A stretch of 64,000 nt of DNA from Aquamicrobium sp. Its GTDB lineage: Bacteria > Pseudomonadota > Alphaproteobacteria > Rhizobiales > Rhizobiaceae. The stretch lies in the NCBI RefSeq assembly GCF_023954335.1, contig NZ_JAMLIE010000001.1, forward strand, positions 2,356,001 to 2,420,000, read 5' to 3'. Shown here piece by piece: positions 24,936 through 32,232 of this stretch; positions within the stretch are counted from its first letter, which is position 1, and each line of letters starts with the position of its first letter. A program made the position numbers and the translations under genes. The notes beneath the pieces were generated by a model, which did not search any database, was not told the origin of the DNA, and saw nothing but the letters and a program-made list of their open reading frames with translations.

Positions 24936-24942
24936 TTGACAA
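24914..24942 (-). promoter_or_regulatory. Candidate promoter of the marR-regulator-kinase operon
   Basis: On the minus strand TTGTCA (24942-24937) and TAAATT (24919-24914) are 17 bases apart, giving a promoter facing the ilvE one with which it overlaps almost completely. The leader to the MarR start would be about 45 bases. Confidence 0.55.
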
Positions 24943-25112
24943 TCTTCTGGGCCGTTCGCGCATGATTGTGAAAGATGGCGGAATTTTCTGCCGGTGTTTC
25001 CTTCAATCCGTCTCGCAATCGGCGTAGATTTATGGTTTCGCGCCTCCGGTTAGCGGAGCGCGCGCGGCGCGTCCAATGAAAACAGGGCTTTTCGCCCCCT
25101 AGGGAGACATAA

Positions 25113-26003
25113 ATGGCATCCGTTCCTTTCGACCAGCTCGATGGTCATATCTGGATGAATGGCGAATTCGTCAAATGGGCGGACGCCAGGATTCACGTGC
25201 TGACCCACGGCCTGCACTATGCCAGTTCCGTGTTCGAGGGTGAAAGAGCCTATGGCGGCGAGATCTTCAAGCTGACCGAGCACAGCCAGCGGCTGCACGA
25301 TTCGGCGAAGATCCTCGGCTTCACGATTCCCTATTCGGTGGCCGAGATCGACCAGGCCTGCCGGGACCTCCTCAAGATGCAGGGCTTCACTGATGCCTAT
25401 GTCCGCCCGGTCGCCTGGCGCGGCTCGGAGATGATGGGCGTCTCGGCGCAGAACAACCGCATCAACTGCGCCATCGCCATCTGGCAGTGGCCGAGCTATT
25501 TCGACCCCGAGCAGCGGCTGAAGGGCATCCGCCTCGACGTCGCCGAGTATCGCCGCCCCGATCCGCGCACCGCGCCGTCGAAGTCGAAGGCCGCCGGCCT
25601 CTACATGATCTGCACGCTGTCCAAGCATGCGGCCGAGTCGAAGGGCTATGCCGACGCGATGATGCTCGACTGGCGCGGCCAGGTAGCCGAGGCCACCGGC
25701 GCCAACATCTTCTTCGTCAAGGACGGCAAGCTGCACACGCCGAAGCCGGACTGCTTCCTCGACGGCATCACCCGCCGCACCGTCATCGACCTCGCCAAGC
25801 GCCGCGGCATCGAGGTGATCGAGCGCGCGATCATGCCGGAGGAGCTGGACGGCTTCGAGCAGGCCTTCCTGTGCGGCACGGCCGCCGAGGTGACGCCGGT
25901 GGCCGAGATCGGCCAGTGGACCTTCACCGTCGGCGACATGACCAAGGCGCTGATGAACGACTACATGGCGGAAGTTCAGCCCAAGCGGGCCGCCGCCGAG
26001 TAA
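25113..26003 (+). CDS. ilvE: Branched-chain amino acid aminotransferase
   Basis: IlvE makes leucine, isoleucine and valine from their 2-oxo acids with glutamate. The 296-residue class IV PLP enzyme has HGLHYASSVFEGERAYGG at the start, the catalytic Lys in APSKSKAAGLYMICTLSK, EATGANIFFVKDGKLHTPKP and the phosphate-binding CGTAAEVTPVAEIG. GGGAG precedes the ATG. It is divergent from the MarR operon with overlapping promoters and followed by a strong hairpin. It stands alone, without other ilv or leu genes. Confidence 0.95.
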   Translation: MASVPFDQLDGHIWMNGEFVKWADARIHVLTHGLHYASSVFEGERAYGGEIFKLTEHSQRLHDSAKILGFTIPYSVAEIDQACRDLLKMQGFTDAYVRPVAWRGSEMMGVSAQNNRINCAIAIWQWPSYFDPEQRLKGIRLDVAEYRRPDPRTAPSKSKAAGLYMICTLSKHAAESKGYADAMMLDWRGQVAEATGANIFFVKDGKLHTPKPDCFLDGITRRTVIDLAKRRGIEVIERAIMPEELDGFEQAFLCGTAAEVTPVAEIGQWTFTVGDMTKALMNDYMAEVQPKRAAAE

Positions 26004-26011
26004 CCGCGAAA

Positions 26012-26033
26012 GCCCCGCCGCCAGGGGCGGGGC
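26012..26033 (+). terminator. Hairpin after ilvE
   Basis: Perfect 8-bp stem GCCCCGCC-GCCAGG-GGCGGGGC starting 9 bases after the ilvE stop. No T-run follows, so it is a stable 3' end structure rather than a textbook intrinsic terminator. Confidence 0.4.
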
Positions 26034-26193
26034 GTTCCGGCCGATGCGCCTGACGGCGGCCCGTTCCCATCGCGGGGCGGGCCGTTCGTTCATCCCGGAC
26101 CCGCTCGTTCGCGGGACTGTTGTCCCCGGCTTTGTCCGCGCCGGATTCCATTCCCCCTTTGACTTTGGTCAATTTTAGGCATTCCATCCGCAG

Positions 26194-26216
26194 GCCGACC
26201 GCCGGAGTCGGCTTTT
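26194..26216 (+). promoter_or_regulatory. Leader hairpin with TTTT before the Gly-rich protein gene
   Basis: GCCGAC-CGCCGGA-GTCGGC followed by TTTT, ending just before the GGAGGG ribosome site of the gene at 26232. Further upstream TTGAC-TTTG-GTCAA (26159-26172) is a short palindrome. The hairpin could act as an attenuator or hide the ribosome site; this is inference. Confidence 0.35.
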
Positions 26217-26231
26217 CCGGAGGGAATTTCA

Positions 26232-26528
26232 GTGGACGCTCTTCTTCCAATCATCATTCAGGTCATTTCGGGTGTGGTCGGCGGTCAGGCCGTCGGCGCG
26301 GCCATCAAGACGGCCGCGATGGGCCAGCTTCCCAAGCTGCTCAGCGGCGCTATCGGCGGCGTGGCCGGCGGCCAGATCCTCGGCGCCCTGCTCGGCGGCG
26401 GCGGCGCGGCGGCCGATGCGGCGACGGGCGGCGGGCTCGGCGGGCTGCTGGGCGACGTGCTCGGCGGCGCCGGCGGCGGCGCGCTGCTGACCGGCATCGT
26501 CGGCGCGGTTCTCAAGAACAAGGGCTGA
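26232..26528 (+). CDS. Small glycine-rich hydrophobic protein
   Basis: Protein of 98 residues, not assigned to a family. A hydrophobic start (LLPIIIQVISGVVGGQAVG) is followed by Gly/Ala-rich stretches with GGxxGG spacing, no Cys, and a basic end VLKNKG. Such composition suggests membrane insertion, perhaps of glycine-zipper helices, but no signal peptide cleavage is evident. GTG start at 26232 with GGAGGG upstream. It is followed by a strong terminator, so it is probably a single-gene transcript. Confidence 0.7.
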   Translation: MDALLPIIIQVISGVVGGQAVGAAIKTAAMGQLPKLLSGAIGGVAGGQILGALLGGGGAAADAATGGGLGGLLGDVLGGAGGGALLTGIVGAVLKNKG

Positions 26529-26546
26529 GCTTCAGCCTTCATGTGC

Positions 26547-26577
26547 AAAGGGGCGGTCTCGAGCCGCCCCTTTTTTC
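26547..26577 (+). terminator. Intrinsic terminator of the Gly-rich protein gene
   Basis: GGGGCGG-TCTCGAG-CCGCCCC followed by TTTTTT, a clear Rho-independent terminator 20 bases after the stop. Confidence 0.88.
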
Positions 26578-26605
26578 ATGCGCGCAAGCCTTGCGGCATT
26601 GCGGC

Positions 26606-26708
26606 TAGAGCATTTTGCAGCCGGACAGAATCGTCCGGCGTCGCATAAATGCGGCTAAGGAAAGAAGCTGAGCAGCGGAAGCTGCGTTCGTCAGAACGCC
26701 CGCTGCTC
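26606..26708 (-). repeat. Intergenic palindromic repeat, copy B (inverted)
   Basis: Inverse copy of the element at 20090-20194. On the minus strand it reads GAGCAG...GCGTTC-TGAC-GAACGC...CGCAT..ATGCG...CCGGACG-ATTC-TGTCCGG...TGCAAAATGCTCTA. The last stem differs from copy A at two base pairs in a compensating way (T:A to C:G, A:T to G:C). Its edge touches the TAG stop of the PAS protein gene. The two copies bound the interval from ybjN to the Gly-rich protein gene. Confidence 0.85.
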
Positions 26709-27337
26709 TAGCCGTCCCGTCCTCCCTCGAAGACGACGAGATGCTTGATTCGGCGGCCGCCTTCGCCGTCCGCACTGGCATCGAGATGGTCGGGCATCAG
26801 CGAGGGGCCGTCGATCGTCGGCCGCTCGGCGAGGAACAGGCGCTCGTGGTCGGGGTCGACGACGCGCAGCGTGTCGATCCGGCTCTCCGTCAGGGGATCT
26901 GCGCCCAGCCAGTAGGGCCTCTCGACCGGGACGATGCAGCCGAGCGCGCGCAGGCTGCCATATTCGCCGTGCAGCGGCAGGAGCACCATCTCGAACGGGG
27001 CCGCCTTGCCGCCCGCCGTCACGCCCTCGAAGGTGACGGCGACGACCGCGTTGTAATGGAACACCGAATAGGCATGGCGCGAAATGATACGCTGGTCGCG
27101 ACGCGACCACAGGAGAGGGAAGGCATAGCCCTTCAGCTCCCGGCCATGGGCGGCGCACAGGCGCGTGCCGGCCAGCCGGAAGATCGCCTCGCCGCGCGCG
27201 TCCTTCTCCAGAATGAATGTGTCGGCCAGCAGCGACTTGATGTCGGCGGGCTCTATCTCGGTCCGTTGCGGCGCGGGCCTTTCTCCGCGCAACCTGTCCC
27301 AGTACCGGAACAGGGCAATCGTTCCTTTTTGTTTCAT
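26708..27337 (-). CDS. PAS domain protein (PAS_5 type)
   Basis: Protein of 209 residues consisting of a single PAS-like domain of the alphaproteobacterial PAS_5 group. LFRYWDRLRGERPAPQRTEIEPADIKSLL and a core ILEKDARGEAIFRLAGTRLCAAHGRELKG are its marks. There is no output domain, so it may act through a partner. The stop is a TAG at the edge of repeat copy B. CCCATGG (27356) and CCATGGG (27374) form a 7-base palindrome just upstream of the ATG and could be an operator. Function unknown. Confidence 0.8.
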   Translation of the reverse strand: MKQKGTIALFRYWDRLRGERPAPQRTEIEPADIKSLLADTFILEKDARGEAIFRLAGTRLCAAHGRELKGYAFPLLWSRRDQRIISRHAYSVFHYNAVVAVTFEGVTAGGKAAPFEMVLLPLHGEYGSLRALGCIVPVERPYWLGADPLTESRIDTLRVVDPDHERLFLAERPTIDGPSLMPDHLDASADGEGGRRIKHLVVFEGGRDG

Positions 27338-27514
27338 ACCCTCAGCGCCCCCTGTCCCATGGTGTCAGACGTTCCATGGGTGTGTCTCATTGGCGAACAG
27401 AAGCCCCGACGCGCGGGACCTTCTTGCCTCACCATGCACGGGCCATGCCACCCCCGTTAACCGTTGTTCACGGCTTTCCGTTTTATTAAGGTTAACGAAA
27501 GCTTTACGTTGCGA

Positions 27515-27663
27515 GCGGCCGTGGCGCGTGGCACGTCTTGGCCATCAAGAGGGGAGCGTCCGTACCACAGCACACGGCCGCGATACATCTCAGGGGTGAG
27601 CAGGGGGCTCGACCGAAAGCCGTCCGGGGCGCGAAAGCCGCCGTCCCGGACGGCTTTTCATTT
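27515..27663 (+). ncRNA. Candidate structured small RNA
   Basis: No protein gene fits here. GCGGCCGTG at 27515 pairs perfectly with CACGGCCGC at 27573. Inside lie GTGG/CCAC (27528/27565) and TCTTG-GCCAT-CAAGA (27536-27550), and the region ends in a 13-bp stem terminator with T-run. A terminator here makes sense only if transcription begins upstream of it, and the preceding gene points the other way. I do not recognise an Rfam-type family. A leader of the rhomboid mRNA that terminates early is the alternative. Confidence 0.4.
27616..27663 (+). terminator. Strong intrinsic terminator upstream of the rhomboid gene
   Basis: AAAGCCGTCCGGG (27616) and CCCGGACGGCTTT (27645) form a perfect 13-bp stem with a 16-base loop, followed by TCATTT. 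The A-run/T-run symmetry is best on the plus strand. It lies 29 bases before the rhomboid ATG. Confidence 0.75.
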
Positions 27664-27691
27664 GACCGCCCCTCTGATAGCCCTCCTGCCG

Positions 27692-28435
27692 ATGAGCGAC
27701 TACCAGCACGACCCTTCCGCGCAGGACGATTCGCCGCGCCACGATCCGATGCCTGTGCCGCGCGAGCGGGCGCGCGAGCCGATGTTCAACCTGCCGGGCG
27801 TCGTCATCGCGCTGATCGTCGCCTGCGTCGGTGTGCATCTCGTCCGTGTCTGGCTGCTCACGCCGCAGCAGGATTTCGAGGTCATCCTGCGCTTCGCCTT
27901 CATCCCGCTGCGCTATTCCGGCGACTACCTGCTCGACGCGGACGCTTTCCTCGCGCCGCTGACCTATGCGTTCCTGCACGGCGGCTGGGGGCATCTCGCG
28001 GTCAACACGATCTGGCTCGCCGCCTTCGGCTCGCCGCTCGCCAACCGCATCGGCGCGGTGCGCTTCCTGCTGTTCTGGGCCGTGACCTCGCTTGCCGCGG
28101 TGGCGCTGCACTATGTGCTGCATCCTTCCGAGGCCGTGCCGCTGGTCGGCGCGTCGGGGGCGATATCGGGAATGATGGGGGCCGCGGCGCGCTTCGGCTT
28201 CCGCATCGACCGCAGCGGCGGCCGGGCCGCCTTCGCCGGGCGCATCCTGTCGATCCCGCAGGTCTTCGCCTCGCGCATGGCGGTCACGTTCCTCGCCATC
28301 TGGTTTGCCGTCAACTTCGCCGCCGGGTTCGGCTTCGGCGCGCCGGACGACGGCGGAACCATCGCCTGGGAGGCGCATATCGGCGGCTTCCTCGCCGGTT
28401 TCCTGCTCACCCGGGCCTTCGACAGGGCGCGCTGA
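27692..28435 (+). CDS. Rhomboid family intramembrane serine protease
   Basis: Rhomboid protease of 247 residues, about six membrane segments. A polar N-tail (about 1-30) precedes the first helix. HGGWGHLAVNTIWLAAFGSPLANR is the conserved loop and second helix, GASGAISGMMGA holds the catalytic Ser, and EAHIGGFLAGFLL holds the catalytic His, so the Ser-His dyad is intact. ATG 27692 is chosen; upstream in-frame sequence covers the candidate RNA and terminator. Substrate unknown. Confidence 0.9.
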   Translation: MSDYQHDPSAQDDSPRHDPMPVPRERAREPMFNLPGVVIALIVACVGVHLVRVWLLTPQQDFEVILRFAFIPLRYSGDYLLDADAFLAPLTYAFLHGGWGHLAVNTIWLAAFGSPLANRIGAVRFLLFWAVTSLAAVALHYVLHPSEAVPLVGASGAISGMMGAAARFGFRIDRSGGRAAFAGRILSIPQVFASRMAVTFLAIWFAVNFAAGFGFGAPDDGGTIAWEAHIGGFLAGFLLTRAFDRAR

Positions 28436-28539
28436 TACTCCCTTGAAAAGTATCGGTCTTCGGCGCACCATGCTTATGCGGCGGGGAGGCAGGCCGGCCA
28501 TGCGATATCAGCATGCGCCACCAACCGGAGGAGCGCGCA

Positions 28540-28971
28540 ATGACTGTGAAGTCGATCCTTGACGAGAAGGGCCGCGACGTCGTCACCCTCGGCCCGGATG
28601 TGACGCTGGCCGACGCGATCGGCCTTCTGGCCGAGAAGCGCATCGGCGCGGTGGTGGTGACGGACGGCGACGGCCGCATCCTCGGTATCCTGTCGGAGCG
28701 CGACATCGTGCGCACCATCGGCCAGGCCGGCGCGCAAGCGCTCGACCTGCGGGTTTCCGGAGCGATGACGGCCAAGGTCACGACCTGCCGCGAGACCCAC
28801 ACCGTCAACCACGTCATGGAAGTGATGACGCGCGGCCGCTTCCGCCACCTGCCGGTGGAACGGAACGGCCGGCTCGACGGCATCGTCTCCATCGGCGACG
28901 TGGTCAAGCGGCGCATCGAGATGGTCGAGCGCGAGGCTGACCAGATCCGTGAATACATCGCCACCGCCTGA
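28540..28971 (+). CDS. CBS domain-pair protein
   Basis: Protein of 143 residues made of two CBS domains (about 5-65 and 75-135), a module that senses adenosyl nucleotides. The repeats read ADAIGLLAEKRIGAVVVTDGDGRILGILSERDIVR and NHVMEVMTRGRFRHLPVERNGRLDGIVSIGDVVK. No fused effector. GGAGGAG precedes the ATG. Similar free CBS-pair proteins are common in rhizobia and their partners are usually unknown. Confidence 0.88.
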   Translation: MTVKSILDEKGRDVVTLGPDVTLADAIGLLAEKRIGAVVVTDGDGRILGILSERDIVRTIGQAGAQALDLRVSGAMTAKVTTCRETHTVNHVMEVMTRGRFRHLPVERNGRLDGIVSIGDVVKRRIEMVEREADQIREYIATA

Positions 28972-29030
28972 CGATGGGGGCCGGTGAAGCGCCCGCCGGT
29001 GGGACGGACACTTCGAAGGCGGGCTTCCGC

Positions 29031-29288
29031 TCAGCGGTTGTCGGGCCGCGCCCGCACCAGCGCGAGGCCGCGCCGGGTGATGCGGTACGGCCCGCCCTTG
29101 CTGGAGGCGATGGCCGCGCGGCGGCGCAACCGGCGGAACAGCCCGATGTCGAAGCCTGCGTGACGCCAGTTGTCGCGGGTGTGGCAGTGGGCGGCTTCGA
29201 TCCGCCCCTTTTCGTCCTTTTCGACGACGATCCATCCGCCCTGTGCGAGCAGATGCAGGATGCGCTGTTCGGCGCGCGTGATGTCCAT
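29031..29288 (-). CDS. YjhX-like (UPF0386) protein
   Basis: Protein of 85 residues. MDITRAEQRILHLLAQGGWI, CHTRDNWRHAGFDIGLFRRLRRR and GGPYRITRRGLALVRAQ-like ending PDNR match YjhX/UPF0386. E. coli YjhX has been reported as a toxin paired with YjhQ, a GNAT-type antitoxin. No antitoxin-like gene adjoins it here, although a GNAT gene lies 1.8 kb away at 31104 on the other strand. Many UPF0386 members stand alone, and toxicity here is not established. Confidence 0.78.
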   Translation of the reverse strand: MDITRAEQRILHLLAQGGWIVVEKDEKGRIEAAHCHTRDNWRHAGFDIGLFRRLRRRAAIASSKGGPYRITRRGLALVRARPDNR

Positions 29289-29596
29289 GATGTGAATCCG
29301 GAAAAACCGGGCCTGGAAAGGCCACAGAAGATCGTGCCGTCGCTTGAAGCGGCAGCGGTTCGGTTTTTCACGCCCTGACGGTCGAAACGAGCGTCAGGGC
29401 CTCAGCGGGACTCACATGCGTGGCGCATAAACCACCTTTCGTTCGAAGCGCCGATATAGGGGCCTTGCGGCCGCATGCCAAGACTTGCCCGCGCCCGATC
29501 CCGCGCAGCGCTTGCATGCGCGCGCGGATTGATCTAGCGAAAGCCGTATCCCGAAGCGGTGCCAGACGGCCGATTTCCACAACCTACCGGATTGCC
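29289..29596. other. Gene-free region upstream of gatB
   Basis: About 308 bases with no supportable gene. It holds one perfect hairpin, GCCCTGACG (29372) with CGTCAGGGC (29392) around an 11-base loop, with an AAAAA run on the minus-strand 3' side but no T-run on either strand. The rest is ordinary upstream sequence of gatB. I cannot assign promoter boxes. Confidence 0.45.
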
Positions 29597-31096
29597 ATGA
29601 CGATCATCGACACGCGCACGCCCGATCCCAAGCGTCTCATCCCCGGCGCGACCGGCGACTGGGAAATCGTCATCGGCATGGAGGTCCATGCACAGGTCAC
29701 GTCGCAGTCGAAGCTGTTCTCCGGCGCGTCCACCGCCTTCGGCGCCGAGCCGAACGCCAATGTCAGCCTCGTCGACGCGGCGATGCCCGGCATGCTGCCG
29801 GTGATCAACGAGGAATGCGTCAGGCAGGCGATCCGCACCGGGCTCGGGCTCAAGGCGCAGATCAACCTGAAATCGGTGTTCGACCGCAAGAACTACTTCT
29901 ATCCCGACCTGCCGCAGGGCTACCAGATATCGCAGTTCAAGCAGCCCATCGTCGGCGAGGGCGTGGTCAGGGTGTCCGTCGGGCCGGACCGGCAGGGCAA
30001 TTTCGAGGAGATCGACATCGGCATCGAGCGCCTGCATCTGGAGCAGGACGCCGGCAAGTCGATCCACGACCAGCACCCGACCATGTCCTTCGTCGATTTG
30101 AACCGCTCGGGCGTCGCGCTGATGGAGATCGTCTCCAAGCCCGACATGCGCTCGTCCGACGAGGCCAAGGCGTACCTCACCAAGCTGCGCACCATCATGC
30201 GCTATCTCGGCACCTGCGACGGCAACATGGACGAGGGCTCGATGCGCGCCGACGTCAACGTTTCGGTGCGCAAGCCCGGCGGCGCCTTCGGCACGCGCTG
30301 CGAGATCAAGAACGTCAACTCCATCCGCTTCGTCGGCCAGGCCATCGAATACGAGGCGCGCCGCCAGATCGGCATTCTCGAGGACGGCGGCTCGATCGAC
30401 CAGGAAACGCGCCTGTTCGACGCGGTGAAGGGCGAGACGCGCTCGATGCGTTCGAAGGAAGAAGCGCACGACTACCGCTATTTCCCCGATCCCGACCTTC
30501 TGCCGCTCGAATTCGACCAGCCTTACGTCGACGCGCTGGCCACGGACCTGCCGGAGCTGCCCGACGACAAGCGCGCGCGGCTGATCGAGAAGCTGGGCCT
30601 CTCCGCCTACGACGCCTCGGTGCTGGTCTCGGAAAAGGCGATCGCCGACTATTTCGAGAAGCTCGCCGCCGGCCGCGACGGCAAGGCGGCCGCCAACTGG
30701 GTCATCAACGACCTCCTCGGCGCCTTGAACAAATCCGGCAAGGACATTGAATCGACTCCGGTTTCGCCCGACCAGCTCGGCGCGATCATCGACCTGATCA
30801 GGGAAGGCACCATCTCGGGCAAGATCGCCAAGGACCTGTTCGAGATCGTCTGGACCGAGGGTGGCGACCCGCGCGCCATCGTCGAGACGCGCGGCATGAA
30901 GCAGGTGACGGACACCGGCGCCATCGAGAAGGCCGTCGACGAGGTGATCGCCGCCAACCCCGACAAGGTGGCGCAGGCGCGGGAAAAACCCTCGCTCGCC
31001 GGCTGGTTCGTCGGCCAGGTGATGAAGGCGACGGGCGGCAAGGCCAACCCGCAGGCCGTCAACGACCTCGTCAAGGCGCGGCTCGGCATCGAGTAG
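29597..31096 (+). CDS. gatB: Asp/Glu-tRNA(Asn/Gln) amidotransferase subunit B
   Basis: GatB, the kinase/tRNA-binding subunit of GatCAB, activates Glu-tRNA(Gln) or Asp-tRNA(Asn) for amidation in organisms lacking GlnRS or AsnRS. Length 499 residues. IGMEVHAQVTSQSKLFSGAS, the metal/ATP region DLNRSGVALMEIVSKPDMRS and DYRYFPDPDLLPLEF are diagnostic, and the C-terminal YqeY-like tail runs to the end with SLAGWFVGQVMKATGGKANP. ATG 29597 is used; the frame is open further upstream without coding character. gatC and gatA are not in this window. Confidence 0.97.
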   Translation: MTIIDTRTPDPKRLIPGATGDWEIVIGMEVHAQVTSQSKLFSGASTAFGAEPNANVSLVDAAMPGMLPVINEECVRQAIRTGLGLKAQINLKSVFDRKNYFYPDLPQGYQISQFKQPIVGEGVVRVSVGPDRQGNFEEIDIGIERLHLEQDAGKSIHDQHPTMSFVDLNRSGVALMEIVSKPDMRSSDEAKAYLTKLRTIMRYLGTCDGNMDEGSMRADVNVSVRKPGGAFGTRCEIKNVNSIRFVGQAIEYEARRQIGILEDGGSIDQETRLFDAVKGETRSMRSKEEAHDYRYFPDPDLLPLEFDQPYVDALATDLPELPDDKRARLIEKLGLSAYDASVLVSEKAIADYFEKLAAGRDGKAAANWVINDLLGALNKSGKDIESTPVSPDQLGAIIDLIREGTISGKIAKDLFEIVWTEGGDPRAIVETRGMKQVTDTGAIEKAVDEVIAANPDKVAQAREKPSLAGWFVGQVMKATGGKANPQAVNDLVKARLGIE

Positions 31097-31103
31097 CGGC
31101 CGG

Positions 31104-31604
31104 GTGTTCGTCCGCACCGCCTCGGCGCGCGACCTGCCGGCGATCCGCGCGCTGCTCGTCGCCACATGGCACGACACCTATGACGGCATCTACGGCGCCG
31201 AGCGGGTGACGGCGATCACCGACGAATGGCATTCGCTGCCGGCGCTGGCCGCGCGGCTCGAAAGGCCGGGCTCGGAGTTCCTCGTCGCAGACGACGGTGC
31301 CCGCGTAGGCGGCGTCGCCTTCGCGGCGATGGGCGACGACGGCGCGAGCGTTTCCCTGCAACAACTCTATGTCCTGCCCGAGCTTCAGGGCAGGGGGATC
31401 GGCGGGCTTCTTCTCGACGAGATCGAAGGCTGCTTCCCCGAGGCCGCCCGCATCGAGGCCGAGGTCGAGGAGAAGAACGCGAGGGCCATCGCCTTCTACC
31501 GGGCGCAAGGCTTTGCCGAGCGCGCCCGCCGCAGCGTTTCCGGCGCGGGCGGGGCCGCGATCGACGTTCTCGTCCTCGAGCGCCCCATCGTCTGGGCGGA
31601 TTGA
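31104..31604 (+). CDS. GNAT family N-acetyltransferase
   Basis: Acetyltransferase of 166 residues. Motif A, which binds acetyl-CoA, reads QLYVLPELQGRGIGGLLLDEIE, and the C-terminal KNARAIAFYRAQGF is motif B. TWHDTYDGIYGAERV near the start resembles members acting on small molecules or protein N-termini. GTG start 7 bases after the gatB stop, so it is probably co-transcribed. Substrate unknown. Confidence 0.85.
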   Translation: MFVRTASARDLPAIRALLVATWHDTYDGIYGAERVTAITDEWHSLPALAARLERPGSEFLVADDGARVGGVAFAAMGDDGASVSLQQLYVLPELQGRGIGGLLLDEIEGCFPEAARIEAEVEEKNARAIAFYRAQGFAERARRSVSGAGGAAIDVLVLERPIVWAD

Positions 31605-31613
31605 GGCCTGCGC

Positions 31614-32075
31614 TCAGTCCGCCTCGTCGACGAGGATCTCGTTGCCTTCCTCGTCCCACAGCACGGCGACGACGCACGCCTCGATGTTCTGGCGGTAGGC
31701 GAGGTCGCACAGCACCTTGCCGCCGGCGAGCGCCGCCTCGCGCGAGGGCCATCCGCAGCTGTATTCGCTCCAGTGGATGCCTTCCCTGTGCATGAGACCG
31801 ACCGCAACCGACCAGCCGGACGGGTAGCACCAGGCGACGGGCGCGCATTCCCCGGCATCGCCGCCGTTCTCGACGCAGTTCCGCTGCGCGCAGGCGATGG
31901 TTTGCGCCGCATCCTCGCCCCGGCACATGCCGCTGCCCTGCTCGGGCGCGTAGGAAAAGGCGATGCCCTTCTGCTGCGCCTGCGCGGCAACGGGAAAGGC
32001 GAGCCCGAGCGCGGCGGCGAGGATGAATGCGGCCGGCCGCGCCGGCAGCCGGGATACGCGGCGGAGCGATGGCAT
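31614..32075 (-). CDS. Exported Cys-rich DUF4189-like protein
   Basis: Exported protein of 153 residues with a signal peptide ending near AQAQ. The mature part has eight Cys residues, in GMCRG, IACAQRNCVE, GECAP, AWCYP, YSCGW, VLCDL and EACVV, so four disulfides are possible in the periplasm. The layout with an early SYAPE, repeated Cys and Trp-containing WSVAVG segment resembles DUF4189. That assignment is moderate. The nearby DsbA-like protein could help it fold. It converges with the GNAT gene. Confidence 0.65.
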   Translation of the reverse strand: MPSLRRVSRLPARPAAFILAAALGLAFPVAAQAQQKGIAFSYAPEQGSGMCRGEDAAQTIACAQRNCVENGGDAGECAPVAWCYPSGWSVAVGLMHREGIHWSEYSCGWPSREAALAGGKVLCDLAYRQNIEACVVAVLWDEEGNEILVDEAD

Positions 32076-32232
32076 CGCGGGTCTCCTTTCCGAAGATATT
32101 CCCTTGCGTCAGGCCGGACGATGCGTCATCGCCAAACGCGGCGCAATCGAATTCGCCGCACCGCCGCCGCTTGCAAAGCCGGCCCCGTGGCGGCATAAGG
32201 CACTGACGGCGGCTGGACGGCCGGAGGAATCG

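Noticed and set aside
24962..25027. 21-codon frame (ATG to TAG) in the ilvE leader as an attenuator peptide
   Set aside because: Only about five of 21 residues are Ile, Leu or Val and not in a run; no terminator/antiterminator pair with T-run is seen.
27515..27663. Identification of the structured RNA as 6S, SRP RNA, tmRNA or a known riboswitch
   Set aside because: None of the conserved cores of these RNAs is visible, so it is left unassigned.
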